Assembly (NCBI RefSeq): GCF_030068605.1
Contig: NZ_JASJOU010000003.1
Span: 248,001 to 312,000, forward strand
DNA length: 64,000 nucleotides
Direction of reading: 5' to 3'
DNA from: Xanthocytophaga agilis
Lineage (GTDB): Bacteria; Bacteroidota; Bacteroidia; Cytophagales; 172606-1
Position 1 is the stretch's first letter, and every line of letters starts with the position of its first letter. This document shows, piece by piece, positions 1 to 9,584 of the stretch. The position numbers and the translations under genes were made by a program. The notes under the pieces were generated by a model. It was not told where the DNA came from. It ran no database searches and saw only the letters and a program-made list of their open reading frames with translations.

Positions 1-3000
1 AATTTTGTCTGTGGCAGCTCCTTCCGGAATTCGAATTACCAGTTCGGTTTCACTGGCCGAAATAATGTCTGCCTCCTTTCCATAAATAACTACACGATTA
101 TCAGAAGCAGTTGACTGGTAGTATTTTCCGGAAATGATAACCTGAGTTCCTACAAAGCCCGTAGCAGGATAAAAAGAAGTAATGACAGGTAAAAGCGGTA
201 CAAAATCTTTCTCGCTGATTGCTGTGCCCCCCTCCGTAGCAACACTTACCTTTCCTATTGTTACTCCTGTTGGTACAGTAATCACCAATTGCGTTTCGGC
301 TGCAGATACGATACTTACTACCATACCATTGATTTTCACAGTATTCTGATTGGATATTGGATTAAAATTCATCCCTGTAACCAGAATCTGCTCACCCACC
401 TGAGCCTCTTCCGGAGCGAAGGCTGTGATAACAGGCTTGAATAAAATAACCAATTCAGATGGACTTATAACACTACCACCACGTGTAGTCAACGAAACTT
501 TACCATCAGTTGCATTTTCAGGAGTCACCACAGTAAGCTGTGTAGCTGTTGCTGTCAATACCTGCATAGGAATATCATTAATCTTTACCAAATTATATTC
601 TGCAACACTTTCAAAGTGAATTCCAGTAAGTATAATCTGATCACCTCGATGTGCTTTCGCCGGGTTTATGCCTGTAATAACAGGAGGTTGGAATACTACC
701 AAATCGGTAGCACTCACAGCTGTTCCTGCAGGGGTAGTTACACTAATCCTGCCTGTTGTAACCTTTGATGGGAGAGCCACCACTAACTGAGTTTCAGAAG
801 CAGATATGACAACAACAGGTATTTCATTGACCTTAACAATATTATCAGTGGGAACAGTCTGATAATGGTTTCCGGTTAAGGTAATCTGTCCGCTCAACTT
901 CGCACCTTCAGGGGTAAAACTGCTGATGGTAGGCTTCTGCTGCACAATAGTCTTCTCATTTAGCTGATTTTGTTTGTCTATTACAGGTGGTACATCATAT
1001 ATGACGTTTACCGTTGTATTCGTACGCACAGGTTCATTATAGTCAAATATAATATCAGCAAAGTTCTCAATTCGGACCTTTTCAGGCAGGTATACTTTTG
1101 GCTTAATGGTAAATTGAATAAATCCGTTGCTGCCTGCTTGATCACGAGTGCTGTCGGGTAGATTAATTCCTGCAAATATCCAGGTAAGCACCGGACGACC
1201 TTTACCACTCACTTTAAGTGTATAGCGATGAGAATAAGCTCCCATCTGCAGAGTGGTTATATCCAGATGTTCAGATAATGTATCAATTACAGTAACGGCG
1301 TACGCTGTATCTGTTCCTGTGTTTTGAAAGCGAATCACATACTTCAGCTCAGAAGCTGAAGGCGTATAATTGTCTGAAGGTGTACCGGCAGGGCTTACCA
1401 ATTTGTCGTTTGGATCATAGGAATCTACAATTTGGAGGCATTCACTAGCTACTTCAGGTTCAGCATCATCCTGGGGCAATACAGCTACATATCCTTTGCT
1501 AATTACATCACTCACAGAGGCTACACAGCCTTCAATAGTCAGGTTAGTTTGAGATTTGCGCGGATGTCCGGGTCGCTGATCAGCCTCAAGACGAACCGTT
1601 TTACCATTGGCTGGTATACGTAATACCAGACTATCACCAATCGCAAGTTTGTAGTTTTTGCGGAAAGATAGCTGGGCATTTAATAGTATTCTGAACTCCG
1701 CACTATCAGCCATTGTTTTTCCTGTATTTTTAATCACCATCTGTACACGACCATTCTCTATACATTTACCAGTAAGTAAAATGTCTGACTGGTCCCAGGG
1801 TGAATTCTCAGGTAAGGTATAGCTATTGGCAGGGGTAATCCAGGCTTGGGTACAGGCTGTCATACCCCGAGCCTCGACAACACAAGCTATGGAATCCGTA
1901 ATCTGAATAGCACCGGTTTCCTTTGCTTTTAATGTTCCAATTGTAAAAACATAGTTCTTGTCTTTATCAATAGTATAGTCAACATTTGATGACTTGAGAA
2001 TAACATACTGAGGTAGCTTAACAGATACCTTTACATTCTGGGCATCCGCATAACCGCTATTAGAGTAGGTAATTGTAGTAGTATTAGTAAAACACCTGCG
2101 ACGCCGATTGGAAGCTACATGTACCGATAGGTAGGGCAGCGAGGTAGCCTGATCTGCAAAATCAATTCCATCTACCGACATACCCTCTTTAACCTGTACA
2201 GAATGATATTTACCATCAGCCGGACAGATCGGCTTCATCAGAATTGTTTTATCATGATTAGCAAACTGTTGTGTCACTGTATAGGTTCCAGTATCTACCT
2301 GCATACTATAATGGCCAGTAGCATCCGTCATAGTTAATATGGAACCTGGCTGAGCCTCTACTAGAACATCAGAAAGTCCTGGCTCATTAGTATCTTGTTT
2401 GCAATTTTGATTCAGATCGGAGAAGATAGTTCCACTAATAAAGTTTGTTTTGGCACTTCCGATAGTACTAAAAACAGAGATTCGGTCATTTCCAGAATCT
2501 ACTACATACAAGAAACCTTTTGAATTGATTGTTACTGCAAAAGGGTCATCAAATTCTTGTTCATTGCTTCCATATTTGCCAAAACTTATGATATTACCTG
2601 TTATAGCATCAATTTTATGTATAGCTTTATTATAGTAATCTGTAAGATAGACGTTATTATTTTCATCTGTAATTATTCCAATCTTGACCGCATAAGTATT
2701 ATATCCATATGGGTAGCCTGATTCATCTTTGATATTAAATGTCCTCATTAATCGCCCTGTAGAGCTACACTTATTTATAACAATCCCTGTATTAGTAGAA
2801 TAAGTAATGTATAATGATCCTAGTTTATCAACAGCCATAGACCTGAAGTATCCATTATTTACAGCAGGCAAGTTAATATCCTTAAGGTATCTTCCCTTTA
2901 GATCATATATTACAAAACGATTATTGCTCAATGCATACAGATTACCCTGATTGTCAGTAGTTACACTTTGCGAAAATGGACTACCAAACGTGCCATCAAA

Positions 3001-4191
3001 AGCACTGATCACCTTACCATTTATATCAAATTTCACCAACTTACCTAGTCGGTCTATTACATAGACGTTATTCCATTTGTCAATAGTTATAGATTCAGGA
3101 ACGTCAGATAAAATACCTTGTGTAGTAAACTTTAAGAGAAAATTGCCCTGGGCGTCAAACTTATGAATACCTTTCTGATCTGTTACATAAATATTATCCC
3201 CCAGGTCTCTGGCAATTCCACTTGGATATGTAAACAATCGGTTTTCTTTATCAAATTTGACTTGTGAAATTAGTTTACCTTGTGGAGTCAATTTCACAAG
3301 GCCGAAAAGTTCGAGGTCTTGCACACAGATATTACCACTTGGATCAATTGCAATATCGTTGGGAAACATAAGTATTCCATTATCTGTATCTGGAGTACCT
3401 GACTTCCAAAGAAATTTTCCGGTTGGATCAAACTTTTGAATACGTTTGTTTAAAGGATCAGCAGCATATATATTTCCTTGTTTATCAAGAGTAATTCCAG
3501 GACCATAGTAGAATTGTCCATCTTGAGATCCTTGGGAACCAAAAGAAAATAAAAAATTTCCACTGGAATCAAATTTCTGAATTCGAGCATTGCGTCCATC
3601 TCCCACATAAATGTTATACGAATTATCAATTGCAATATCTCCAGGAGCATTTAATTGACCGTTACCAGAACCGTAAGTTCCAAATTTCATTATAAATTTT
3701 CCATTAGAATCAAGTTTTTGTACCCTATTTGTATATGTATCTACAATGTAAATGTTTCCTCGATTGTCTATTTTTATGTCTTCAGGACCTTTATACATTC
3801 CATTTCCACTAACTGTAGATAAAAATCTTGCTATAATCTTACCTACGTTATCCATTTTTATAATCTCCCCACCATTCCAATTACCTACATAAATGTTATC
3901 ATTTTTATCTATTGTTATAGATATAGGATTCTGGTTTGCGTTATCCTCTCTTTTGGGCAATCTAAATTTAGTAATATATTTTCCTGATAGGTCAATTTTG
4001 TGAATAGAGTTATCATCAGAATCCAAAATCAGAAAGTTGCCCTGAGAATCACTGATTATTCCACGAAATGATTGCAAAGGAATTTTAGGTCCGATAAAAT
4101 GCTGAAATGCAAAATCTTTTTGTCCGTATGCAGGCAGAAAAACTATACATAAAATAACGCTGAAGAAAACAGCAATATATTTACAACACAT
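1..4191 (-). CDS. Giant secreted NHL-repeat / DPNDK-domain / TIG-repeat protein (3' end outside window)
   Basis: The reading frame is open from an ATG at 4191 to the window edge, 1397 codons with no stop; frame was checked at the start, at 1425 and at position 1. Residues 1-21 form a signal peptide ending in AYGQ. Residues ~25-580 are about a dozen NHL-type beta-propeller repeats of ~45 residues (pattern GNIYVxDxxNxRIQKFDSNG). A Cys-containing SdrD-B-like segment follows at ~584-680, then DUF11-like beta domains, then a DPNDK motif at 926-930 with the YTPSASELKYVIRFQNTGTD signature of the Bacteroidota DUF7619 family. From ~1085 on there are at least four IPT/TIG repeats of ~82 residues. I infer a very large cell-surface or secreted adhesin-like protein; a type IX secretion tail would lie beyond the edge. 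Substrate unknown. A TAnnTTTG-like TTACTTTG lies directly before the ATG. Confidence 0.85.
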   Translation of the reverse strand, partial: MCCKYIAVFFSVILCIVFLPAYGQKDFAFQHFIGPKIPLQSFRGIISDSQGNFLILDSDDNSIHKIDLSGKYITKFRLPKREDNANQNPISITIDKNDNIYVGNWNGGEIIKMDNVGKIIARFLSTVSGNGMYKGPEDIKIDNRGNIYIVDTYTNRVQKLDSNGKFIMKFGTYGSGNGQLNAPGDIAIDNSYNIYVGDGRNARIQKFDSSGNFLFSFGSQGSQDGQFYYGPGITLDKQGNIYAADPLNKRIQKFDPTGKFLWKSGTPDTDNGILMFPNDIAIDPSGNICVQDLELFGLVKLTPQGKLISQVKFDKENRLFTYPSGIARDLGDNIYVTDQKGIHKFDAQGNFLLKFTTQGILSDVPESITIDKWNNVYVIDRLGKLVKFDINGKVISAFDGTFGSPFSQSVTTDNQGNLYALSNNRFVIYDLKGRYLKDINLPAVNNGYFRSMAVDKLGSLYITYSTNTGIVINKCSSTGRLMRTFNIKDESGYPYGYNTYAVKIGIITDENNNVYLTDYYNKAIHKIDAITGNIISFGKYGSNEQEFDDPFAVTINSKGFLYVVDSGNDRISVFSTIGSAKTNFISGTIFSDLNQNCKQDTNEPGLSDVLVEAQPGSILTMTDATGHYSMQVDTGTYTVTQQFANHDKTILMKPICPADGKYHSVQVKEGMSVDGIDFADQATSLPYLSVHVASNRRRRCFTNTTTITYSNSGYADAQNVKVSVKLPQYVILKSSNVDYTIDKDKNYVFTIGTLKAKETGAIQITDSIACVVEARGMTACTQAWITPANSYTLPENSPWDQSDILLTGKCIENGRVQMVIKNTGKTMADSAEFRILLNAQLSFRKNYKLAIGDSLVLRIPANGKTVRLEADQRPGHPRKSQTNLTIEGCVASVSDVISKGYVAVLPQDDAEPEVASECLQIVDSYDPNDKLVSPAGTPSDNYTPSASELKYVIRFQNTGTDTAYAVTVIDTLSEHLDITTLQMGAYSHRYTLKVSGKGRPVLTWIFAGINLPDSTRDQAGSNGFIQFTIKPKVYLPEKVRIENFADIIFDYNEPVRTNTTVNVIYDVPPVIDKQNQLNEKTIVQQKPTISSFTPEGAKLSGQITLTGNHYQTVPTDNIVKVNEIPVVVISASETQLVVALPSKVTTGRISVTTPAGTAVSATDLVVFQPPVITGINPAKAHRGDQIILTGIHFESVAEYNLVKINDIPMQVLTATATQLTVVTPENATDGKVSLTTRGGSVISPSELVILFKPVITAFAPEEAQVGEQILVTGMNFNPISNQNTVKINGMVVSIVSAAETQLVITVPTGVTIGKVSVATEGGTAISEKDFVPLLPVITSFYPATGFVGTQVIISGKYYQSTASDNRVVIYGKEADIISASETELVIRIPEGAATDKI

Positions 4192-4697
4192 ACAAAGTAA
4201 ATGAATGTCTGATGAGTAATGTCTGAATGAGATAAGCAAGCCAAGATGTTAGCAGGCCGATTTCGGTTGTAACAAGCCTGAAAGATTAGAGATCAGAAAT
4301 TGACCAGAAGGAGGCATAATTTTTATCATAAAATAGATACAGAATGTTACGTAAAAATACATAAAGGCTAACATCTATTTTACCTCAAACTCATCAAATT
4401 TATTACATATTAATTCTATTATTTTATCTGTATAGCTTTTATAAAAGCCACTAATTGACAGTTTATACAGGTTTTATCAACAAATGAGTGCTGATAGTAG
4501 CAAACTCTGAAAATTACAATATATGAACTGCATATTTCATGCATTCACTCTGGTTTAATTAACAATAGCCCATTTATATCTTTACTGGCTATCTGCTAGT
4601 ATAGATACAGATTTGATCAAATTTTCGTTAATTGCTCAGAACCAACTTTTCATAGTATGTATCTACAGGATAGAGACATACTCATCAAAATAAACCA
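4192..4697. other. Divergent intergenic region, 506 bp
   Basis: AT-rich spacer between two divergently read units. I see no gene or RNA here. The only candidate site is TATCTTTA at 4577-4584, a near match to the Bacteroidota -7 element, which could drive the ABC genes about 115 bp downstream; no good TTG -33 box accompanies it. Confidence 0.4.
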
Positions 4698-5630
4698 ATG
4701 ATAACCTATTTTGAACTTCAGTATAAGCGATTAAACAGAAGCCTGAGTGCCTTTGGCCTGAATCCATATCTCGGCCTGTTACTACTTGGAGCGTTCTTTA
4801 TTCTATTTTCTAAATTATCCTATACAAAACTTCTGCAGCTATGGCCTCCCTATGCGCCATATCTGTATGCCTTATTGCCACTGGCAGCCGTATATACCCT
4901 GGGAAATAAAAGCAGAAATAACTTTCTCAAAAATATATTTACCAAAAAAAGATATCTGCAGCTCAGACTGCTGGAAAATAGTTTGATTGCCCTACCCTTC
5001 TATATCTTTCTAATGTGTATGCAACAATTTTTACCCTCATTGGTGGCAGTGGCAGGAAGTTTATCAGGAATCTTTATCCAATCCGTTTCTTTGCCAACCT
5101 ATGCTATCCCCACACCCTTTTCTAAACGCCCTTTTGAGTTTGCGATAGGATTTCGGAAAACCTATCTGCTGCTATTTGTGCTGTATACACTTGGCGTTAT
5201 TGGTATGGTTGTCGGGAATTATAATTTAGGATTGTTTTCTTTATTCTGTCTGTTTTTGCTCACTATGAATTATTATTCGACTCCAGAACCACCTTTCTAT
5301 GTATGGATACATTCGGTCAATGCCCATCAGTTTTTGCAGATGAAGGTCAAACAATCTATTCTACATAGTCTTATCCTTGTATCACCTCTTGCATTGCTCC
5401 TGATGATACTTAATCCAGTCAATGCATACATTGTAGCTATTATTCTGGTAACAGGCCTACTATATACTGTCACCTGGGTGCTGGGAAAATATGCCATTTA
5501 TCCTAAAGAAGCAGATCTTCCACAGATCATTAAGATGGCACTTGGAATTTTTATGCCTCCCCTGATCCTTATCTTAATTCCTCATTTCTATTTCAAATCA
5601 CTGGTACGACTTACTACCTATTTAAAATGA
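4698..5630 (+). CDS. ABC exporter membrane subunit
   Basis: A 310-residue protein with roughly eight hydrophobic segments spread over residues 22-300 and short polar loops, so an integral inner-membrane protein. It overlaps the next gene, an ABC ATPase, by four bases (ATGA), which indicates translational coupling and a two-subunit transporter. Permeases with this look are common in Bacteroidota beside short ATPases and are usually annotated as ABC transporter permease or hypothetical. No extracellular substrate-binding protein is nearby, so export is more likely than import. The substrate cannot be told from sequence. The start is ATG at 4698 with no evident Shine-Dalgarno, normal for this phylum. 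Confidence 0.75.
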   Translation: MITYFELQYKRLNRSLSAFGLNPYLGLLLLGAFFILFSKLSYTKLLQLWPPYAPYLYALLPLAAVYTLGNKSRNNFLKNIFTKKRYLQLRLLENSLIALPFYIFLMCMQQFLPSLVAVAGSLSGIFIQSVSLPTYAIPTPFSKRPFEFAIGFRKTYLLLFVLYTLGVIGMVVGNYNLGLFSLFCLFLLTMNYYSTPEPPFYVWIHSVNAHQFLQMKVKQSILHSLILVSPLALLLMILNPVNAYIVAIILVTGLLYTVTWVLGKYAIYPKEADLPQIIKMALGIFMPPLILILIPHFYFKSLVRLTTYLK

Positions 5631-6313
5631 TTACGATTCAGTCACTAAGTAAGTTCTATGGAACCCACCGGGTTTTGCATGAAATTTCTCTAACCTTTAA
5701 CCGGGGTGAAATTCATGGGATTGTAGGAGAAAATGGCGCGGGTAAGACAACACTCTTTCAATGCGTAGCAGGACTTACTTCCTACTCGGGACAGATACAC
5801 TATGATAGAGGCACCCTAAAAAATGAACTGGGTTATTTGCCCACTGACTTGTTCTTTTTCTCCAAGATAACAGGCATGGAATATCTGCAACTAGTATGTA
5901 ATGCCAGAGGAATAAAAAACAATCGAATCACAGAGGGTAATCTGTTCGATCTGCCACTTCATCAATATGCAGAAACGTATTCAACAGGCATGAAAAAGAA
6001 GCTGGCGATAACCGGCCTGTTACTACAAAAAAATGAGGTATTTATTCTCGATGAACCCTTTAATGGAGTAGATATTCATAGTAACAGTATTATTCAGGAA
6101 ATCCTCTTAAAGCTGAAAGAACTGAATAAAATTGTATTGATGTCTTCACACATCTTTTCCACTCTGAATGACGCCTGCGATTACCTCCATTATTTAAAAG
6201 GTGGCACCATCCAACAGAGTGCTAGAAAAGGTGACTTTACCAGCATCGAAGAGGACATGAAACAGAATGGAATCGGGATCAGGGTAGCTGATATAGTAAC
6301 TGGTATGCTATAG
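5627..6313 (+). CDS. ABC transporter ATP-binding protein
   Basis: A 228-residue nucleotide-binding subunit. Walker A is GENGAGKTT at residues 34-42, the signature region is YSTGMKKK at 118-125 (a degenerate LSGGQ of the kind seen in CcmA/NatA-like exporter ATPases), Walker B is VFILDEPF at 138-145, and the switch histidine is in SSHIF at ~176. The Q-loop position reads GYLPTD, with no glutamine, so the loop is non-canonical. It overlaps the upstream permease gene by four bases and so forms a two-gene exporter operon with it. The length suits a compact exporter ATPase with no accessory domain. Confidence 0.88.
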   Translation: MITIQSLSKFYGTHRVLHEISLTFNRGEIHGIVGENGAGKTTLFQCVAGLTSYSGQIHYDRGTLKNELGYLPTDLFFFSKITGMEYLQLVCNARGIKNNRITEGNLFDLPLHQYAETYSTGMKKKLAITGLLLQKNEVFILDEPFNGVDIHSNSIIQEILLKLKELNKIVLMSSHIFSTLNDACDYLHYLKGGTIQQSARKGDFTSIEEDMKQNGIGIRVADIVTGML

Positions 6314-6347
6314 TCTGGGCTTATAAACTGCACAGTATAAACCCAGA
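6314..6347 (+). terminator. Weak hairpin after the ABC operon
   Basis: Arms TCTGGGCTTATA and TATAAACCCAGA pair at 11 of 12 positions around a 10-nt loop, starting right at the stop codon of the ATPase gene. No T-run follows, so it is either a weak terminator or an mRNA 3'-end stabiliser. Confidence 0.35.
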
Positions 6348-6400
6348 ACGTTTGACAACTCTTCTCGTGAGATTATGCTTCATCCTGTCTAGTAGCGGTT

Positions 6401-6965
6401 TCATAGGGTATTATGACTAACGGACTGAGCTCTGGATTTTAGAGTCAGGTTATGTTCATCTGATGGAATCAAGGTAAATAACTGTCGGGTTATAGATGGA
6501 ATATCTCTTCCGTTGATACTAATAATCTCATCACCAGTTTCAATGGAAGATTGATCTGAATAATTTTTCACTACATAAGCCTTACCTCCACTAAAACATA
6601 CCTGTAATGGCAATAAATTGGGTTGTTGGTTTAGGTAGTCAACATGGTACTGAGGCAAAACGATTTCTGTAGCAGACAGTTAACTTTTGCAACAATCTGT
6701 TTCATTTTCAGAAAGCCTCTAACAAAGAAACGGAATCGGTTATGGTCGATTTTGTAGAGTCAATATAGGCATCAAACAATTCTTTGGATGTGTAGTGATA
6801 AAAACCAGGATGCGTTAACGCCAGTTCGGCAGTTAGTTCTGTAATAGCTTTTTTTACAGTATCTGAGGCAAACTTCTGCTGAACAAAATTGGTAGCTACG
6901 ATCTGTGATGTAACTATATGTATTATAAACAGTAGAAGTAGTAGTGGTAAAACATATTTGATCAT
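6401..6965 (-). pseudogene. Decayed S41-type (PDZ/C-terminal processing) peptidase remnant
   Basis: Three frames carry consecutive pieces of one protein. 6965-6708 encodes a signal peptide (residues 1-20) and an N-terminal helical segment ending LLEAF-stop. The next stretch reads on as FLKMKQIVAKVNC in another frame, and from about 6680 a third frame gives SATEIVLPQYHVDYLNQQ followed by a PDZ-like core, SGGKAYVVKNYSD and GDEIISINGRDIP, ending at 6401. This order (helical N-terminus, then PDZ-like) matches Bacteroidota S41 family peptidases, but the catalytic Ser/Lys domain is absent. So I call a gene broken by at least two frameshifts and 3' truncated. The alternative is two unrelated 85-residue proteins, which is less likely because the pieces join at the expected place. 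Confidence 0.6.
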
Positions 6966-7124
6966 GTTTCTGAAAATTAATTGGGAAGGGATAAATAACA
7001 GATGAAAATAAGCTGGCAGCTAACATCTGCTAAATGCAGTTAGTAAGGTTAGTGTTGCTTGGCTAGTATGAGAACTTCCAGATTCTGATTAAGCTGTTCT
7101 CTATTAAAAAAGCCAGCCTTAACA

Positions 7125-7155
7125 TAAAAAAAAGGTCTGAGCGAAACCCAGACCT
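7125..7155 (-). terminator. Rho-independent terminator of the DUF4153 gene
   Basis: AGGTCTG and CAGACCT form a 7-bp stem around a 9-nt loop; on the minus strand it is followed by a run of T (7125-7132 read as A on the plus strand). It lies about 100 nt past the stop codon at 7254. Confidence 0.75.
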
Positions 7156-7253
7156 GAGGACTATAGTTGTAGTAGTAGATATGTGAATAAAACTAGTAGA
7201 TCTGTATATCACCACAGAGTAGTATGTCTATAACCATTTCTTTTGGTCTCCCT

Positions 7254-8498
7254 CTATTTAAAACCAAATGCCAATGGGAAAATAAATGTCACAACCACTG
7301 TCCATACACAGTAAATAGGTAAGTAGAAGGCAATGGCTTTTCCAACTCCGGTTATATCCCCTTTCTTAGACATAGCTTTAAAAAGATTCACAGCTACCAA
7401 CAGAAGATTTACTAAGATCAGCACATTACCACCCAGAACTGCTGCTCTGTTGGGAGTAATTCCCCATTCTGAAATTCGAAACAGAATGGCGGACAATGCA
7501 ATGCCATTAACCACTATAGTCACCACAGACAATAATAGGAGAATCCATATTTCTACCTGATTTTTAGTTCTGGATGTTTCTGCAACAGAAAAGAAAATAA
7601 TTGCCATAACACCAATTAACAACGCATTAAAAACCAGCAAGAACTCCCGATCATTGTATGGATCTTTCCCCGAGTAGATCATAGCAATCAGGTAAATTAC
7701 CAGCATTACCAATACCAGAGGACTGAATATCTTAGCGATTACAGGAGAAACTTTACCTACCAGTTGCGGATTAGCCTGAATAAGGTAGGTACCTACAATA
7801 GGTGCAGCCGGAAGTCCAAAAACTACCACATACTCAAAATAAAACTTTTCAATCTTTAGACCAATCAGTGAGAAAAGACCGATAGTGATTCCAGTCATAA
7901 TAATACCAGCAATCACAATAAGCGTTGTAATAACGACCAGATCGCCATTGTACTTTAGATAGCGAAGTCGCTTCTCATCATCATTTTGTATTTGACCTAC
8001 AAAGGCAAAGCCTAAAATTGACCATAAAAATAAGCCTAAATGAATACAGGATAAAAGTAAGGTATCGCTTTCATCCACAATACCCGGAAGAGAGTTGATG
8101 AAGATCAAACCAGCTAGCATTGTCCCCACTATACCTAGAATTTTGCCAGCAGATAAGTTATTTTTCCATGCAAAGTAAGCTGACAATGCTGGAAAAATAA
8201 TAAAACCAATGTTTCGGGGATAAAACCATTCCTCATCAATCTGAAACATTGCCGGAACTTTTGCAATTATACCAGCCACCAGAGAAACCAGAATGACAAA
8301 TAGCAAGTCTTTAGAACTTCCCCAGGAAATTTCTTCGCTGGCAGGTGCCAGTCGCTCCTTCCAGAAGGTAATCAGGAGATTGTCTTTAAGCTCAGGATAC
8401 AAAGCGCTAAATTCACGCTTAAATGTTAGTTTGTCTTCCCTGTATAGCCTTTCAAGCTTTCCAGGATTGTCCAGATTTGATAGAATTTCATTTTTCAT
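7254..8498 (-). CDS. DUF4153 family membrane protein
   Basis: A 414-residue protein with a soluble N-terminus of ~65 residues followed by about ten hydrophobic segments. The N-terminal block (YPELKDNLLITFWKERL, then EEISWG and YPRNIGFIIFPALSAYF) matches the conserved start of Bacteroidota DUF4153 proteins. The function of this family is not established; it sits in the inner membrane. The gene is a single unit, with a terminator at 7125-7155 and 368 bp of spacer upstream. The ATG at 8498 gives the full family N-terminus. Confidence 0.8.
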   Translation of the reverse strand: MKNEILSNLDNPGKLERLYREDKLTFKREFSALYPELKDNLLITFWKERLAPASEEISWGSSKDLLFVILVSLVAGIIAKVPAMFQIDEEWFYPRNIGFIIFPALSAYFAWKNNLSAGKILGIVGTMLAGLIFINSLPGIVDESDTLLLSCIHLGLFLWSILGFAFVGQIQNDDEKRLRYLKYNGDLVVITTLIVIAGIIMTGITIGLFSLIGLKIEKFYFEYVVVFGLPAAPIVGTYLIQANPQLVGKVSPVIAKIFSPLVLVMLVIYLIAMIYSGKDPYNDREFLLVFNALLIGVMAIIFFSVAETSRTKNQVEIWILLLLSVVTIVVNGIALSAILFRISEWGITPNRAAVLGGNVLILVNLLLVAVNLFKAMSKKGDITGVGKAIAFYLPIYCVWTVVVTFIFPLAFGFK

Positions 8499-8866
8499 AA
8501 CACAGTGTAGTAAATTGAAATGGAGTAATAGTTGTTTTGTGAATATATAATCCTTATCACTTTCTTATAACAGATAAGTACCTGTGACCTACTCAGTTGC
8601 TGTAATAAACTGGTTTTACAATCACTTCTCCCTTACTATTGTCCAAACTACAATCAACAGAAATGAAAAAGTAAAATATCCTCTGGAAGCATACTTCAGC
8701 TTAATTAAACCAAACCATCAAAAGTACTTTGCATTTCAAAGTTAAATTAAAAATTATAGTCACGCAATAGATGAGTGAATAATTAATTTAAATTTCTGAT
8801 ATAGTTGACTTTTAGGGGTAAAGTGAAGGACAGAACTCAGATCACTGCCCTTCACAGGTACTTTTT
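8499..8866. other. Intergenic region, 368 bp
   Basis: AT-rich, with no gene seen. Near its right edge GTGAAGG (8823-8829) and CCTTCAC (8849-8855) can pair as a 7-bp stem just past the stop of the leftward gene ending at 8867; it is a possible weak terminator without a strong T-run. I could not identify a convincing promoter for the DUF4153 gene. Confidence 0.4.
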
Positions 8867-9526
8867 CTATTTAGAAAGTATTTCTGTCTTTTGTCTTTGT
8901 GCCAAAAACTCAACTTCAAGTTGCCAGGTTTTTCCTTTATCATAAGAGACTTCACCATACCAGCGGAATGTATCTGGTTTAATATCAGTAAACACCCAGC
9001 GAATCAGATTACCTTCTGCATTCTTACCATTCTGCACAATATCGTTTCCCTGCTTAGTGCCAACCAGTTGAGTATGGTTTCCATTTACAGGATTGAACCA
9101 GTTTATTTTCCAGCTTTTGTCAGCCTGATCATAAAACCGGATGGTAGATCCATATCTATTCTGATCATGAGAGAGAGAAGAACTCCTCTCTGACCGCCTG
9201 GGTGCAATCCAGAGATCCTGAATAGCCCGTCCTTCTAATACCCAGGCGAAATGCCATTCGCCTCTGATTGTTTTTCGGCTATGATCGGGCAGATAGTCAG
9301 TAGCCTCTACCTGCCAGCTACCAACTAACCATCCATATACAGAAGCAGCGTCACCTAACTCAGCGGAAGGTTGATTGAATATAAGTGCTTCTATAAAAGC
9401 ATTGGAATTAATCTTTGGTTGTTGTGCGGATACGACTTGCTTATTCATGGTTTGGGCGTTAATTGTAAGACATAGATTTAACAGGATTAAGAGCTGTAGT
9501 AAGCTTAGAATTATCTGTTTATTCAT
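8867..9526 (-). CDS. Secreted lipocalin-like (DUF1579-type) protein
   Basis: A 219-residue protein with a signal peptide at residues 1-25 (hydrophobic core LSLLQLLILLNLCL, cleavage near INAQ). The mature part contains YGWLVGSWQVEATDY, GEWHFAWVLEGRAIQDLW, a Trp-rich KINWFNPVNG segment and WYGEVSYDKGKTW, a pattern of alternating strands like the calycin/DUF1579 group that often binds small lipophilic ligands. The family match is by eye and not firm. It lies directly downstream of an AraC-type regulator read the same way, so it is a plausible regulated target. A hairpin sits just 5' of the ATG (9529-9561). Confidence 0.6.
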   Translation of the reverse strand: MNKQIILSLLQLLILLNLCLTINAQTMNKQVVSAQQPKINSNAFIEALIFNQPSAELGDAASVYGWLVGSWQVEATDYLPDHSRKTIRGEWHFAWVLEGRAIQDLWIAPRRSERSSSLSHDQNRYGSTIRFYDQADKSWKINWFNPVNGNHTQLVGTKQGNDIVQNGKNAEGNLIRWVFTDIKPDTFRWYGEVSYDKGKTWQLEVEFLAQRQKTEILSK

Positions 9527-9528
9527 AT

Positions 9529-9561
9529 AGTGTTAGTTTGAATTATTTCAAAACTAACACT
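9529..9561 (-). promoter_or_regulatory. Hairpin in the leader of the lipocalin-like gene
   Basis: AGTGTTAGTTTGAA (9529-9542) pairs with TTCAAAACTAACACT (9547-9561) over 14 bp with a single bulged A and a 4-nt loop. Its edge is 2 nt from the start codon at 9526. No T-run follows, so it looks like a translational control structure or a dyad operator for the neighbouring AraC protein rather than a terminator. Confidence 0.45.
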
Positions 9562-9584
9562 CATGGCTTCTACCCACTTTAGAA

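Noticed and set aside
425-3439. Rightward short frames within 1-4191
   Set aside because: All lie opposite the long, domain-supported leftward reading frame of the giant protein.
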